NCBI GenBank assembly: GCA_965223815.1
Contig: OZ245019.1
Span: 1,984,001 to 2,048,000 of the forward strand
DNA: 64,000 nt
Reading direction: 5' to 3'
From: HKST-UBA178 sp965223815
GTDB taxonomy: Bacteria > Pseudomonadota > Gammaproteobacteria > Chromatiales > Chromatiaceae
The notes under the pieces were generated by a model. The model was not told the DNA's origin. It did no database searches and saw only the letters and a program-made list of their open reading frames with translations. Within the stretch, counting starts at the first letter, position 1, and each line of letters starts with the position of its first letter. This document shows positions 35,005 through 44,206 of this stretch, piece by piece. The position numbers and the translations under genes were made by a program.

Positions 35005-37518
35005 GTGAGAACAAGCGCGCGAGTTGTCGTTATCGGTGGGGGTGTGGTCGGTACCAGCACACTCTACCATCTGGCCAAGAAGGGTTGGACAGATGTGGTG
35101 TTGATCGAGCGTAAAGAGCTGACGTCCGGTTCCACCTGGCATGCTGCTGGACTCCTGCCGCTGTTTAACATGAGCTACTCTGTCGGGAAGTTGCACCAGT
35201 ATTCTGTGAATTTATACCAGACACTGGAGCAGGAGACGGGGCAGAGCGTTGGTTTCAGCAAGGTGAGCAATATACGTTTGGCCAATTGCGACTACCGCAT
35301 GGATGAATACAGGTTCTATGCCGGAGTAGGGCAGACTGTGGGAGTTGAGGTCAAGTTTCTCACGCCGGAACAGGTGAAGGAGATTTGGCCGCTGTGCAAT
35401 ATCCATGGTTTGGTGGGTGCGATTCAGCACCCCCAGGATGGGTATATTCAACCCGCTGATTTGACCCAGGCGTTGGCCAAGGGGGCGAGAGCCCTGGGAG
35501 CGGAAATCTATCGATTTACCACGGTTGTAGGAATTGACCGGCAGTCTGACGGGGGATGGCTGGTCAAGACCGACAAAGGTGATATCAGCTGCGAACACCT
35601 GGTTTCCTGCACCGGAAGCTTTGCCCGCAAGACGGGGGAAATGGTCGGTTTGGATGTTCCGGTGATTCCGGTGGAGCATCAATTCATCGTTACCGAGCCA
35701 CACCCGGAAATTCAAGCCCGGCACGCGCGAGGTGAGCCTGAGATGGGGGTATTGCGGGAGTCGGACGCCGGATACTATTTGCGTGAAGAGGCTGGTGGAC
35801 TGCTGTTGGGACCCTACGAAACGGGTGCACCCTGCTGCTATGTGGACGGCCCGGCAGATGACTGTGAGTATGAATTGTTCAATGCTGATCTAGACCGCAT
35901 GATGCCTCATGTGGAGGCTTGCATAGCACGGGTGCCCGCTTTTGGCGAAGTCGGGGTGAAGACGGTCTACAACGGTGCCATTGCCTATACTCCGGATGGA
36001 AATCCGATCGTCGGTCCCGCGCCGGGATTGGAAAATTTCTGGCTCAATGAAGGCCACAGTTTCGGTATTACCGCCGCCGGAGGTGCCGGTTGGCAGCTGG
36101 CGGAGTGGATCGTGGACGGTGAGCCCACGGTGGATATGATGGGCGTTGATCCTCGCCGATTCGGTCCTTATGCCTCTCGCGGCTACCTGCGGGTAAAAAA
36201 CGAAGAGACCTACGCCAATGTCTTTACCACCCACTACCCGGATGAAGAACGCCCTGCAGCCCGCCCCCTGAAAACAGCACCCTGCTATGACCGAATGAAA
36301 AAACTCGGAGCCGTATTCGGCACCGTTTATGGTTGGGAGAGGCCTAATTGGTTCGTACCGGAGGGATACGAGCTAAGTGAATCAGAACTGAACAAAGCGG
36401 ATGTACTGCTAAACACCAATCATTCCCGCCCGCTGGATGACGGCCGAATCGTCGAAATGAATTCCTTTCGCCGCTCCAACTATTTTCAGTTCGTCGGTCA
36501 GGAGTGCCTGCACGTCAGCAGTAAAGTGGGATTGCTGGATATGTCCGCATTCGCGAAATGTATCGTTCAGGGGCCGGGTGCCGAAGCCTGGCTGGAATAT
36601 CTTCTGGCCAATCGTATTCCTAAGAAAATTGGTCGTATTGGACTCTGCCACATGTTGTCCTTGAATGGCGGCGTACGGGCCGAGTTCACAGTGTTTAAGA
36701 CTGGGGCCGAGAGTTACTATTTGGTATCCGCCGGGGCTTTCGAGTGTCACGATTTCGATTATCTGGCTAAATTAAAACCTGCTGACGGCAGTGTCGAGCT
36801 GCAACAGGTCACAACACAGAGGGGGGTCCTGGTGGTCGCTGGCCCCCGCTCCCGGGATCTGCTGCAGAAGCTCACCGATAGTGATTTATCCAGCAAATCT
36901 TTTCCCTGGCTCAGTGGGCAGTTCATAAATATCGGATACGCACAGGCTTATGCCCTGAGGGTTAATTTTGTCGGCGAACTCGGCTGGGAACTACACCACC
37001 CGATCGAGATGCAGAACTATATCTTCGATCAGATAATGGAGGCGGGTGCAGAGTTTGATATCAAGCCCTTCGGCATTCGGGCAATGGATTCCATGCGGCT
37101 TGAAAAGTCCTATCGTTTGATTCCCAGAGAGATGTCGATCGAGTACGCTGCGTTAGAGTCGGGTCTGGATCGATTTGTGCGTCTTGACAAGGAGTCTGAC
37201 TTTATCGGTAAGCAGGCGTTGCTCGAGTGGAAGCAGAGAGGCTTCAAGATGGCCTTTGTTACTCTGGAGGTTGGTGATATCAAGGACGCTGACGCCCGCG
37301 GATCGGAGGCGATTTATCTCAACGGCAAGCTGGTTGGCCGCGCCACCTCGGGCGGGTTCGGTTGGCGTACCGGCAAGTCGCTGGCTCTGGGTTTGGTGGA
37401 GCCGGAGCAGGCCGAAATTGGTACTGAACTCGAGATAGAGATCCTGGGAGACCGATATCCAGCCACCGTAATCGAAGAGTCACCCTTCGATCCGGAAAAT
37501 GCCCGTCTACGATCCTGA
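35005..37518 (+). CDS. Dimethylglycine/sarcosine dehydrogenase-like flavoprotein with GcvT domain
   Basis: 837 aa. An N-terminal FAD domain (VVVIGGGVVGTSTLYHLAKKG) includes the GSTWHAAG motif whose histidine is flavinylated in mammalian dimethylglycine and sarcosine dehydrogenases. A middle FAO_M domain (WERPNWFVPEGYE) and C-terminal GcvT plus GcvT_C folate domains (GELGWELHHPI, FGIRAMDSMRLEKSYR) follow. The expected reaction is dimethylglycine to sarcosine with the methyl carbon going to H4folate. GTG 35005 has GGAGG 11 bases upstream; an in-frame TTG at 34987 is weaker. Confidence 0.85.
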   Translation: MRTSARVVVIGGGVVGTSTLYHLAKKGWTDVVLIERKELTSGSTWHAAGLLPLFNMSYSVGKLHQYSVNLYQTLEQETGQSVGFSKVSNIRLANCDYRMDEYRFYAGVGQTVGVEVKFLTPEQVKEIWPLCNIHGLVGAIQHPQDGYIQPADLTQALAKGARALGAEIYRFTTVVGIDRQSDGGWLVKTDKGDISCEHLVSCTGSFARKTGEMVGLDVPVIPVEHQFIVTEPHPEIQARHARGEPEMGVLRESDAGYYLREEAGGLLLGPYETGAPCCYVDGPADDCEYELFNADLDRMMPHVEACIARVPAFGEVGVKTVYNGAIAYTPDGNPIVGPAPGLENFWLNEGHSFGITAAGGAGWQLAEWIVDGEPTVDMMGVDPRRFGPYASRGYLRVKNEETYANVFTTHYPDEERPAARPLKTAPCYDRMKKLGAVFGTVYGWERPNWFVPEGYELSESELNKADVLLNTNHSRPLDDGRIVEMNSFRRSNYFQFVGQECLHVSSKVGLLDMSAFAKCIVQGPGAEAWLEYLLANRIPKKIGRIGLCHMLSLNGGVRAEFTVFKTGAESYYLVSAGAFECHDFDYLAKLKPADGSVELQQVTTQRGVLVVAGPRSRDLLQKLTDSDLSSKSFPWLSGQFINIGYAQAYALRVNFVGELGWELHHPIEMQNYIFDQIMEAGAEFDIKPFGIRAMDSMRLEKSYRLIPREMSIEYAALESGLDRFVRLDKESDFIGKQALLEWKQRGFKMAFVTLEVGDIKDADARGSEAIYLNGKLVGRATSGGFGWRTGKSLALGLVEPEQAEIGTELEIEILGDRYPATVIEESPFDPENARLRS

Positions 37519-37535
37519 TTTAGTGTTAACAGGCC

Positions 37536-38768
37536 CTAGTGTCCCGTTTCGACCCGGCCTCCCTTCCGCTGGCCGATATCGGCCAGCAGTTCACCGAACC
37601 AGGGCTTGTCGATATCGAAGGGTTTGCCACCCTTGATGCGATCGAATTCAATGGCACGCAACACGTTTTGGCGGTCCTCATCATGTCCGGTCACACCCCG
37701 CTCGCCGCGTAGCGCACAATCGACCGCAAGATCGGCGCAGGCCTGGATGAGTCTCAGGTCCTCGGTATTGGCAGCGGCCGCTCGAGCATAGTATCCGCTT
37801 TTCTGAACCAGTGTCTTTTCGGCTCCGATCATCTTGGCGAACTGCTTCCCAAACCACTGCCCTGGGTTGATTTCATCCAGTTTGGCATGACCAAATGCAT
37901 CGCGGGTAACCTTTCCTCCCTGGGCCTCAATTTCGGTCACTATAGCGTCCAATCCGGCGCCTTCACTGATGAAAATATTGACAGCGTCGTTTTCGTCCAT
38001 GACCTGCTTCAGGCGTTCCGCCTCGTCAGGGATGTTGATTTCCATCTCCGGGATGAATATCGCGTGAACGTCGCGCCGAGCGCGGCTCAAGCCGATCTCC
38101 GGTAACAGCTCCCGCTTGTCGAGACGTTGGCGGTATTTGAGGGCAGTGGTCGCGGTGAGCCAACCGCAGCTCCGCCCCATCACTTCATGAACAATGAGCA
38201 TTCTCGGATTGGCGTTGTGTTCGGAGACGACGTTCTCGAAGAATCTGGCACTCTCCGAGGCAGCGGTGGCAGCGCCCAGTGTCCGAGCAATCGGGAATAC
38301 GTCATTGTCTATGGTTTTGGGCATGCCGATCACTTGCAGGTTGTAGCTGTTGGTGGCCAGGAAATCAGCCAAATCAGCTGCTGCCGTGTTGGTATCGTCT
38401 CCGCCGATGGTATGCAGGACGTCTATGCCGTCCTTCACGAGTTGGTCCGCAGCCACTTTTTGCGGGTCCTCGCCTTCCTTCACCAGGCCACGCTTAATGC
38501 AGTCCGCGATATTGGTCAGTTTGACCCGGCTGTTGCCGATTGGACTGCCTCCGTACTCAGCGAGAATGTGCGCTTTGGCCCTGATCTCCGGGGTGACCTT
38601 GATGCTCTCGCCGAGGAGCAGCCCTTTGTATCCCGAGGTATAACAGATGATCTCAACATCGGGTACGATTTCCGTGTAGCGTTGAATCAGACCGCCAATC
38701 GCGGCGGATAGGCAGGGTGCAAGCCCACCTGCGGTAAGGATTCCAACTTTTCTGATTTCGTGGCTCAT
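37536..38768 (-). CDS. pfp: Pyrophosphate-dependent 6-phosphofructokinase
   Basis: 410-aa phosphofructokinase of the PPi type. The diagnostic residues are the second Asp of GGDDTN (Gly in ATP enzymes) and Lys in PKTIDND. Both favour pyrophosphate. Other features are the N-terminal GILTAGGLAPCLSAAIGG, the substrate loop EVMGRSCGWL, and ISEGAGLD. It works reversibly between fructose 6-phosphate and fructose 1,6-bisphosphate. In methanotrophs and sulfur-oxidising symbionts this enzyme is proposed also to serve the Calvin cycle. It is convergent with the DMGDH-like gene (17 bases apart). Confidence 0.9.
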   Translation of the reverse strand: MSHEIRKVGILTAGGLAPCLSAAIGGLIQRYTEIVPDVEIICYTSGYKGLLLGESIKVTPEIRAKAHILAEYGGSPIGNSRVKLTNIADCIKRGLVKEGEDPQKVAADQLVKDGIDVLHTIGGDDTNTAAADLADFLATNSYNLQVIGMPKTIDNDVFPIARTLGAATAASESARFFENVVSEHNANPRMLIVHEVMGRSCGWLTATTALKYRQRLDKRELLPEIGLSRARRDVHAIFIPEMEINIPDEAERLKQVMDENDAVNIFISEGAGLDAIVTEIEAQGGKVTRDAFGHAKLDEINPGQWFGKQFAKMIGAEKTLVQKSGYYARAAAANTEDLRLIQACADLAVDCALRGERGVTGHDEDRQNVLRAIEFDRIKGGKPFDIDKPWFGELLADIGQRKGGRVETGH

Positions 38769-39180
38769 AGTCGTTCCCTAGTTGTCACTGTATTTAAGTA
38801 TGTGGAGATGCGTATGGGTAAATGTGTGGCATTTAGTTATTAGGGTCAAGCCCAGGCGCACGACTTTGTTTACCTGTTACTTGGTCACTGTCATGACCAC
38901 CGCTCCCTTGCCAGGCCAAAGACTGGGCACTGATTGCCTTTACGACTTCGACCAACAATTTTTCTCTTGATGTCACTAAGTCTCGGCGGCTATGGACACC
39001 GCCCAGCAGAGAATAATCGAGCAAATTTATTACCATCCGATGACCAACTCTGTGTGACAGTCATCTGGGATCCAACCGTTAGAGTAGATTCCCCACGAAT
39101 TGTTAGGATGATAGATTGGCCAACGGGTCATGTGTCCTTTACCCCCGGACCTCAATAAACATGGTGAGTATGATTCTCGA
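38769..39180. other. Intergenic region before the hydrolase genes
   Basis: Only short unsupported ORFs are seen. It should contain the minus-strand promoter for pfp and the plus-strand promoter for the hydrolase. No repeat or terminator was recognised. Confidence 0.4.
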
Positions 39181-39906
39181 ATGAAGACGGAGCAGACGCT
39201 GCTGCTAGAAAAAATTCCGGCATTGATCGGCCATGAACTCGATATTGAAGCATCGGTGAGCAATGGGACAATACTCTTTTACCACGGTTTGGGAGCTTCA
39301 AAAGAGACACTGCTGCCGGAGATCACGCGCTTGGCGGCAGCGGGATTTTTTGTCGTCGCCGTGGATGCAGTGGGCCATGGCAGCCGCTGGGATCCTACTC
39401 TAAAGCGACTCGTGGATGGGGGTAGTAGGGCTCATCCGGCGGCATTTCTGGAGATTATCTCGAATACAGCGGGAGAGATTTCGGCGCTGATTGATGAGCT
39501 TCAGCGCAGGCAATGGATTAATCAGGGCAGAATCGGGATTGCAGGCGTCTCAATGGGGGGCTATATCTCATTTCTCGCCATCACTCTGGACTCGAGATTG
39601 AAGGTTGCGGCGACTCTGTTGGCGTCTCCGGAATGGAATTCGGAATCCACCACGAGCCCGCACCTGCACCTCGAGCACTTTTCCCAGATCAAGCTGTTGT
39701 CGCAAAATGCGGGTCGGGATGAGATTGTCTACGCTGCCGATGTGGCCCGCTTTCATTCGCGGTTGCAACAAACTTATCATGATCGAGGGCAGTGCTACCG
39801 GTATGTCGAGTATCCGGAGTCGGGGCACTTTATGGAGGAGGCGGACTGGCACCGGTGTATAGACAAGATGATCGCCTGGTTTGTACAGCATCTGCCTCCG
39901 CGATAA
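39181..39906 (+). CDS. Alpha/beta hydrolase (YjfP/dienelactone hydrolase-like)
   Basis: 241-aa cytosolic hydrolase. The oxyanion-hole region is FYHGLGASKET, the nucleophile elbow is GVSMGGY, and the probable catalytic His is in ESGHFMEEADWH. The substrate is unknown; the YjfP group contains carboxylesterases. The start ATG 39181 is chosen over an upstream in-frame ATG at 39130 because homology begins after it. It has the same orientation as the TlpA fusion gene 110 bases downstream. Confidence 0.72.
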   Translation: MKTEQTLLLEKIPALIGHELDIEASVSNGTILFYHGLGASKETLLPEITRLAAAGFFVVAVDAVGHGSRWDPTLKRLVDGGSRAHPAAFLEIISNTAGEISALIDELQRRQWINQGRIGIAGVSMGGYISFLAITLDSRLKVAATLLASPEWNSESTTSPHLHLEHFSQIKLLSQNAGRDEIVYAADVARFHSRLQQTYHDRGQCYRYVEYPESGHFMEEADWHRCIDKMIAWFVQHLPPR

Positions 39907-40016
39907 CTCCCCATCCGATCACCACTGGACCGCAGACACAGACACAAGTGTCTTGGTATTGCCAGCAGGTCCGTGGCAGTCAGCTAATGGCCGGATAGTG
40001 TAAGATCGAGAACGCT

Positions 40017-41297
40017 ATGAAGACCAGATCGATTATGTTTTCACTGTTTGCTCTTGCATGCCTGCACAGTCACTGGAGCCAGGCGCAGGTTGGGGCGCGG
40101 AGCAGCGAGTTTCTCTGGTCCGGTGGGGAGGAAATCTCGACGTCGGTCTACCCAGGTGCTGGAAGCAGGCTGCTGCTCATGCTGCCCTCGGAACGCGGCG
40201 TGTCCCCCCGTCAGGCTACCCTAGCGGCCGGTCTCGCGCGTCTGGGCATCGAGGCCTGGGTGGTTGATCTCCATGAAACGCTGTTCCTGCCCCCAGGGCC
40301 CGGAAGCTTGCGGGATGTCCCCGCCGCCTTAGTGGCGGAATTGATCCAGCATGCAGTGGCGACAGAAAAGCAGGTTTACCTGATGGCCACGGGCCGTGGC
40401 GCAGCCCTGGCCCTCGATGCCGCGCGGGAGTGGCAGTCGACCCAGCCGCGCGAACCGGGTCTCGCCGGGGTGATTCTTTTTCACCCGGATCTTTATCGTC
40501 TGACACCCCAAGGGGGCGCAGTGCCCGAGTTTCTGACCATAGCCGAGATCACCAATCTCCCTGTCTATCTTTTTCAACCCATGCAGGCATCGTCACGATG
40601 GTACGTGAAAGAGTTAGTGATGCGACTGCAGAAAGGGGGCAGTGATGTGCTGGTGCAGCGTCTAACGGGGGTAGGGGACGGCTTCCACCTGCGCGCCGAT
40701 TTTAGTGGCGCGGAGAAGGAGATGAGCGACCGCCTGCCGGCCATGATCAATCAGGCGATGAGACTGCTTGAGCCCTATGTCCGGCCTCGCGAGGCGATTC
40801 GTCTTGCTGACGAAAAAGACGATCCAAGTGCGGAGGAGCGAATGCTGGGGGCCGGTGCGGAGCTCAAGCCCTTGGACGAGATGCCCACGGCAATGCCGTT
40901 ACGCCTGAAAGACCTCATGGGTAACCAATACGATCTGCAAGAATTCCGTGGACAAGTCGTCCTGGTGAATTTCTGGGCCACGTGGTGCCCGCCTTGTGTT
41001 GAGGAGATACCTTCTCTGCAGCGATTATCTGAGCGTCTTTCGGGAAAGGCTTTCAAGGTGCTGACCGTGGATGTAGGTGAGGAAGCGTCAACAGTACGAG
41101 ATTTTATGGCCCAGTTCGAAGTGGATTTTCCGGTCCTTTTGGATCCTGATGGAACAGCGGTTCGCCAGTGGCGGGTGTACGCTTTTCCCACCAGTTTCCT
41201 GGTCGATCCCTCGGGTGTGGTTCGATACTCCCTGTTTGGCGCATTGGAATGGGATGCTCCGGAAGTCGTGGCGCATATTGAGGAATTGCTGCAATAG
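40017..41297 (+). CDS. Secreted alpha/beta-hydrolase-like domain fused to TlpA-type thioredoxin
   Basis: 426 aa. A signal peptide (about 1-23, ending SQAQ) exports it to the periplasm. Residues about 50-250 look like an alpha/beta-hydrolase-like or DUF3530-like fold, with YLMATGRGAALALDAAREW where a GxSxG elbow would sit but no serine (GRGAA), so it is probably not catalytic. Residues about 285-426 are a TlpA/ResA thioredoxin with active site WCPPC in NFWATWCPPCVEEIPSL. The fusion couples disulfide chemistry with an unknown binding domain. Possible roles are cytochrome c biogenesis or repair of exported redox proteins. Confidence 0.78.
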   Translation: MKTRSIMFSLFALACLHSHWSQAQVGARSSEFLWSGGEEISTSVYPGAGSRLLLMLPSERGVSPRQATLAAGLARLGIEAWVVDLHETLFLPPGPGSLRDVPAALVAELIQHAVATEKQVYLMATGRGAALALDAAREWQSTQPREPGLAGVILFHPDLYRLTPQGGAVPEFLTIAEITNLPVYLFQPMQASSRWYVKELVMRLQKGGSDVLVQRLTGVGDGFHLRADFSGAEKEMSDRLPAMINQAMRLLEPYVRPREAIRLADEKDDPSAEERMLGAGAELKPLDEMPTAMPLRLKDLMGNQYDLQEFRGQVVLVNFWATWCPPCVEEIPSLQRLSERLSGKAFKVLTVDVGEEASTVRDFMAQFEVDFPVLLDPDGTAVRQWRVYAFPTSFLVDPSGVVRYSLFGALEWDAPEVVAHIEELLQ

Positions 41298-41450
41298 CCA
41301 TGAGCCTAGCCGGCCTGCCTCGATTCAACCCGGCTGTCCGGTACGAGGGTGCTGCCTGCTGCATGGAAAGGAATCAGGGTAATGGTTCCCCGATAGTCCT
41401 CCTGGCGTGTCGTTCTCGGGCTCTCCGCTGTGGGTGCGCGGGTTGCAAGA

Positions 41451-42188
41451 TTACTTGATACCGCGCAAGTGTCCGCGGTTGCTCATTGCCTCACGATCGA
41501 TTTGCTGTAGCGATTCTTCAACAAAAACCAGATGTGCCTGAGCCGCTTGGCGCGCTTTTTCCGGGTCGCCTTCAACTACCGCCTCCATCAACCTTCGATG
41601 CTGGTTGCTGAGCGGCTGGAATACCCTTGGCAGTGTATAAAGCTTTTCCAAATTCTGACTGATGTTGCTCAACAGCAGCGTGAACAATCCGCGCATTACG
41701 TGCAGTAACACCAGGTTGTGTGATGCCTCCACGATTGCGAGATGAAATTCGGTATCGGCGCGGGCCTCTTCTATTGGCTCCCCGACACCATGCCGGCCAA
41801 TCATGGTCTCGAACTTATTCCTGATATTCTCTTTATCGTTGTCGGTACTCCTCAACGCGGCGTAATAGGCAGCCGTGCCTTCCAATGCATGCCTGATCTC
41901 CAGTACATCGAAGCTGGAATCCGGTAACTCTTTGAAAATCGCCAACAGCGGATCTATGAATGAGTGTTCCGCTTCCTCGCACACGTAGGTTCCGCCCCCT
42001 CGGCGGGTATTGAGTAGGCCGTTACTGTTTAACTTCTGTATGGCCTCGCGCAGGGAGGGGCGGGATACCTGCAAACGGCTGGCCAGGGCTCTCTCGGCCG
42101 GCAGGCGTTCCCCCGGTTTGAGCTCCCCTCTGGCGATCATGGCCGTCAGGCTTTCTGCTATCTGGTCAGAGATTCGTGTTTGTTTCAT
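41451..42188 (-). CDS. FadR-subfamily GntR transcriptional regulator
   Basis: 245 aa. An N-terminal winged helix (LKPGERLPAERALASRLQVSRPSLREAIQKL) is followed by a C-terminal FCD ligand domain with metal-type histidines (EFHLAIVEASHN, QHRRLMEAVVEGDPEKARQAAQAH). FCD regulators bind small carboxylates. It is divergent from the TRAP transporter operon, and two TGGT-N3-ACCA type sites lie in the shared region, one 13 bases before its own start. Autoregulation and repression of the transporter are likely. Confidence 0.85.
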   Translation of the reverse strand: MKQTRISDQIAESLTAMIARGELKPGERLPAERALASRLQVSRPSLREAIQKLNSNGLLNTRRGGGTYVCEEAEHSFIDPLLAIFKELPDSSFDVLEIRHALEGTAAYYAALRSTDNDKENIRNKFETMIGRHGVGEPIEEARADTEFHLAIVEASHNLVLLHVMRGLFTLLLSNISQNLEKLYTLPRVFQPLSNQHRRLMEAVVEGDPEKARQAAQAHLVFVEESLQQIDREAMSNRGHLRGIK

Positions 42189-42200
42189 TGCTTTTGAAGC

Positions 42201-42215
42201 ATTGGTATTACCAAT
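42201..42215. promoter_or_regulatory. FadR/PdhR-type operator, site 1
   Basis: ATTGGTATTACCAAT is a perfect 15-bp palindrome of the TGGT-N3-ACCA kind bound by PdhR, LldR and related GntR regulators. It is 13 bases upstream of the GntR gene, consistent with autorepression. Confidence 0.7.
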
Positions 42216-42359
42216 TTTCTAGAGTTTAGACCGGAATTGTGACAAATGGAAGTAGTCTGTCCATTAATCACATAAAAACAAAGAATTAGCAGGTTTATTA
42301 CGGGGTGTTGAGGCTTCATTGGTAGGATGGGACGGGGAATGCTGAAGCTGAATTTAGGC

Positions 42360-42389
42360 TTGACAGGAGAAATTTCATGATCTAATAAT
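42360..42389 (+). promoter_or_regulatory. Sigma-70 promoter for the TRAP operon
   Basis: A perfect TTGACA (-35) at 42360-42365 and AATAAT (5 of 6 to TATAAT) at 42384-42389 are separated by 18 bases. Transcription would start near 42396, inside operator site 2, and give a leader of about 640 bases before dctP. Confidence 0.6.
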
Positions 42390-42391
42390 AG

Positions 42392-42406
42392 ACTGGCCTT
42401 ACCAAT
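42392..42406. promoter_or_regulatory. FadR/PdhR-type operator, site 2
   Basis: ACTGGCCTTACCAAT differs from site 1 at three of 15 positions and keeps the ACCAAT half. It overlaps the predicted transcription start of the promoter at 42360-42389, the expected place for a repressor. A lone half site ATTGGTA occurs at 42318-42324. Confidence 0.55.
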
Positions 42407-43039
42407 TATTGGCGAATGAGTGGGCAGACTCTGACCACCGTGTGTCACTGGGTAGAGTTATCGAGTTCAGTCATTACCGCATTTGTTACAGCTGTTCGCG
42501 GCGAGCCTCAATGGATATTCGACTACTGAAACCCGGGCCTGAATTGGCTTGGAAAGCTCTGCTGAAAGGCTATACAAACATGGGGAAACACTGCAAAAAA
42601 CCGAAACCACGCCTGACCGCTCCTTTTACCGGACCGGTTGGTCGGTGCCCCATGGAAAACAGTGGTATACGGCTCCAGTCCTAGCCACTATCATTTAATC
42701 AATCAGTCGGTGGTTAATGTAAGCAACGAGCGGGGAATAGTCAGCATTATGCTTCTGACGGGAAAACAACAGAGAGCCGTCGTATCATGTGTTGGATATT
42801 CGGAACACCGCGGCAGCTCCAACGATTCCACCTTGTCGCTGGGTGGAGAGATGCTGCAAACCTGTTTAGGTCAGGCGGCTAGCAAGGATGCAAGACGATG
42901 CGCAAGAGAATCAGAATAACATTATCAGAAGGCTAGCCCTTGGTTAGCGAAAAAGTGTGTAACCCTGTATCGCTGATACCGGCTTTAGTTAGCTCGGCGT
43001 CTCGGATTCAGTCTAATAAACCAAAAGAGGAGAGAGAGT
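42407..43039 (+). other. Long untranslated leader of the TRAP operon
   Basis: About 630 bases between the predicted start of transcription and dctP. Short ORFs at 42409-42684 and 42638-42919 lack good start sites or family resemblance. No known riboswitch class was recognised by eye. Confidence 0.4.
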
Positions 43040-44119
43040 ATGAACTTGAGAGCACGGACCAAAAAACTGGCCACACTTGTAGCATCGGCCGCTATTGCCG
43101 GATCGGTGCTGAGTCCCGTCTCGGCACTTGCCATAGATAAGGTGCGATGGCGCATGCCCATTGCCTTCCCTTCCAATCTCCCGGCGTTGGGAACACCCGC
43201 CCAGTATGCGGCGGAGCAACTGGGACTGGCCAGTGGCGGCGCTATGCAGGTGCGCGTGTACGAACCAGGTAAACTGGTGCCTGCGTTCGATATCCTGGCT
43301 GCGGTCAGCGATGGCAAGACCGAGGCCGGTTACACCTGGATCGGCTACGATCAGGGTAAGGTCGCTGCTGTGCCTCTGTTTGCTGCGGTACCCTTCGGCC
43401 TCAAACCCTGGGCTTTCATGGCCTGGTATTACGAAGGTGGCGGCCACGATATGTTGCAGGAAGTCTATGCTAATAAGGGCTTCAAGGTGCATGCAGAGCT
43501 GTGCGGTATCATTGGCCCGGAAACCGCCGGTTGGTACAAGCAACCGCTGGAAAGTCTGGATGGCTATCAGGGTCTGAAGATTCGTTTCGCCGGTTTGGGT
43601 GGAAAAGTGATTCAAAAGCTTGGTGCCTCGGTGACCATGATGCCCGGCGGCGAGTTGTTCCAGGCGTTGGAGAAGGGCACTATCGACGCCACAGAGTTTT
43701 CCTTGCCGGTGATCGATCAACGGCTCGGTTTCGACAAAGTTGTTAAATACAATCTTTTCCCCGGCTGGCATCAGCCGTTCACTGCGCAGTACATGCTTGT
43801 AAACAAGGGGCAATGGGATGGACTCGGAAAGGATAGCAAGGCCCTGGTGCGCAATGTTTGCATGGCGTCAGTGGTCAAGGGGCTAGCAGAGAGCGAGTTC
43901 TTGCAAGGTGCTGTTATTGCTGGCTTCAAGGAGAAAGGAGTTACCGCGCAAAAGCTGCCACCCGAGATCCTTGCTGAATTGAAGCGGATTACGGAGGAGG
44001 TTCTGGCGGAGGAGTCCGCCAACGATGCCGACTTCAAGCGTGTCTACGAGAGCCAGCAGGCCTTTCAAGAGCAGTATCGTATCTGGGAAGATCTGGGTTA
44101 TCTTCCCGCAGACATGTAA
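43040..44119 (+). CDS. dctP: TRAP transporter solute-binding protein (DctP/TakP-like)
   Basis: 359-aa periplasmic binding protein with a signal peptide (about 1-30, cut near SALA). The conserved arginine region is KIRFAGLGGKV, followed by GGELFQALEKGTIDATEFSLP and a NLFPGWHQP segment similar to the alpha-keto-acid binder TakP of Rhodobacter. A 2-oxoacid or other small carboxylate is the likely ligand. GGAG lies upstream of ATG. It heads the dctPQM operon. Confidence 0.87.
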   Translation: MNLRARTKKLATLVASAAIAGSVLSPVSALAIDKVRWRMPIAFPSNLPALGTPAQYAAEQLGLASGGAMQVRVYEPGKLVPAFDILAAVSDGKTEAGYTWIGYDQGKVAAVPLFAAVPFGLKPWAFMAWYYEGGGHDMLQEVYANKGFKVHAELCGIIGPETAGWYKQPLESLDGYQGLKIRFAGLGGKVIQKLGASVTMMPGGELFQALEKGTIDATEFSLPVIDQRLGFDKVVKYNLFPGWHQPFTAQYMLVNKGQWDGLGKDSKALVRNVCMASVVKGLAESEFLQGAVIAGFKEKGVTAQKLPPEILAELKRITEEVLAEESANDADFKRVYESQQAFQEQYRIWEDLGYLPADM

Positions 44120-44206
44120 CAGCGCCATCTTCGCCAGGTGACAGGTTTTCTGAACCGGTCACCTGGTGAGGTGGTAAGCGACGGCATCAGTTCACTGGAG
44201 GACACA

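Noticed and set aside
42407..43039. Glycine or other riboswitch in the long TRAP leader
   Set aside because: I looked for the conserved cores of common classes and did not see them. Without a covariance search the leader stays unassigned.
43013..43813. 266-codon minus-strand ORF opposite dctP
   Set aside because: The plus strand encodes a full TRAP binding protein with signal peptide; the antisense has no domain.
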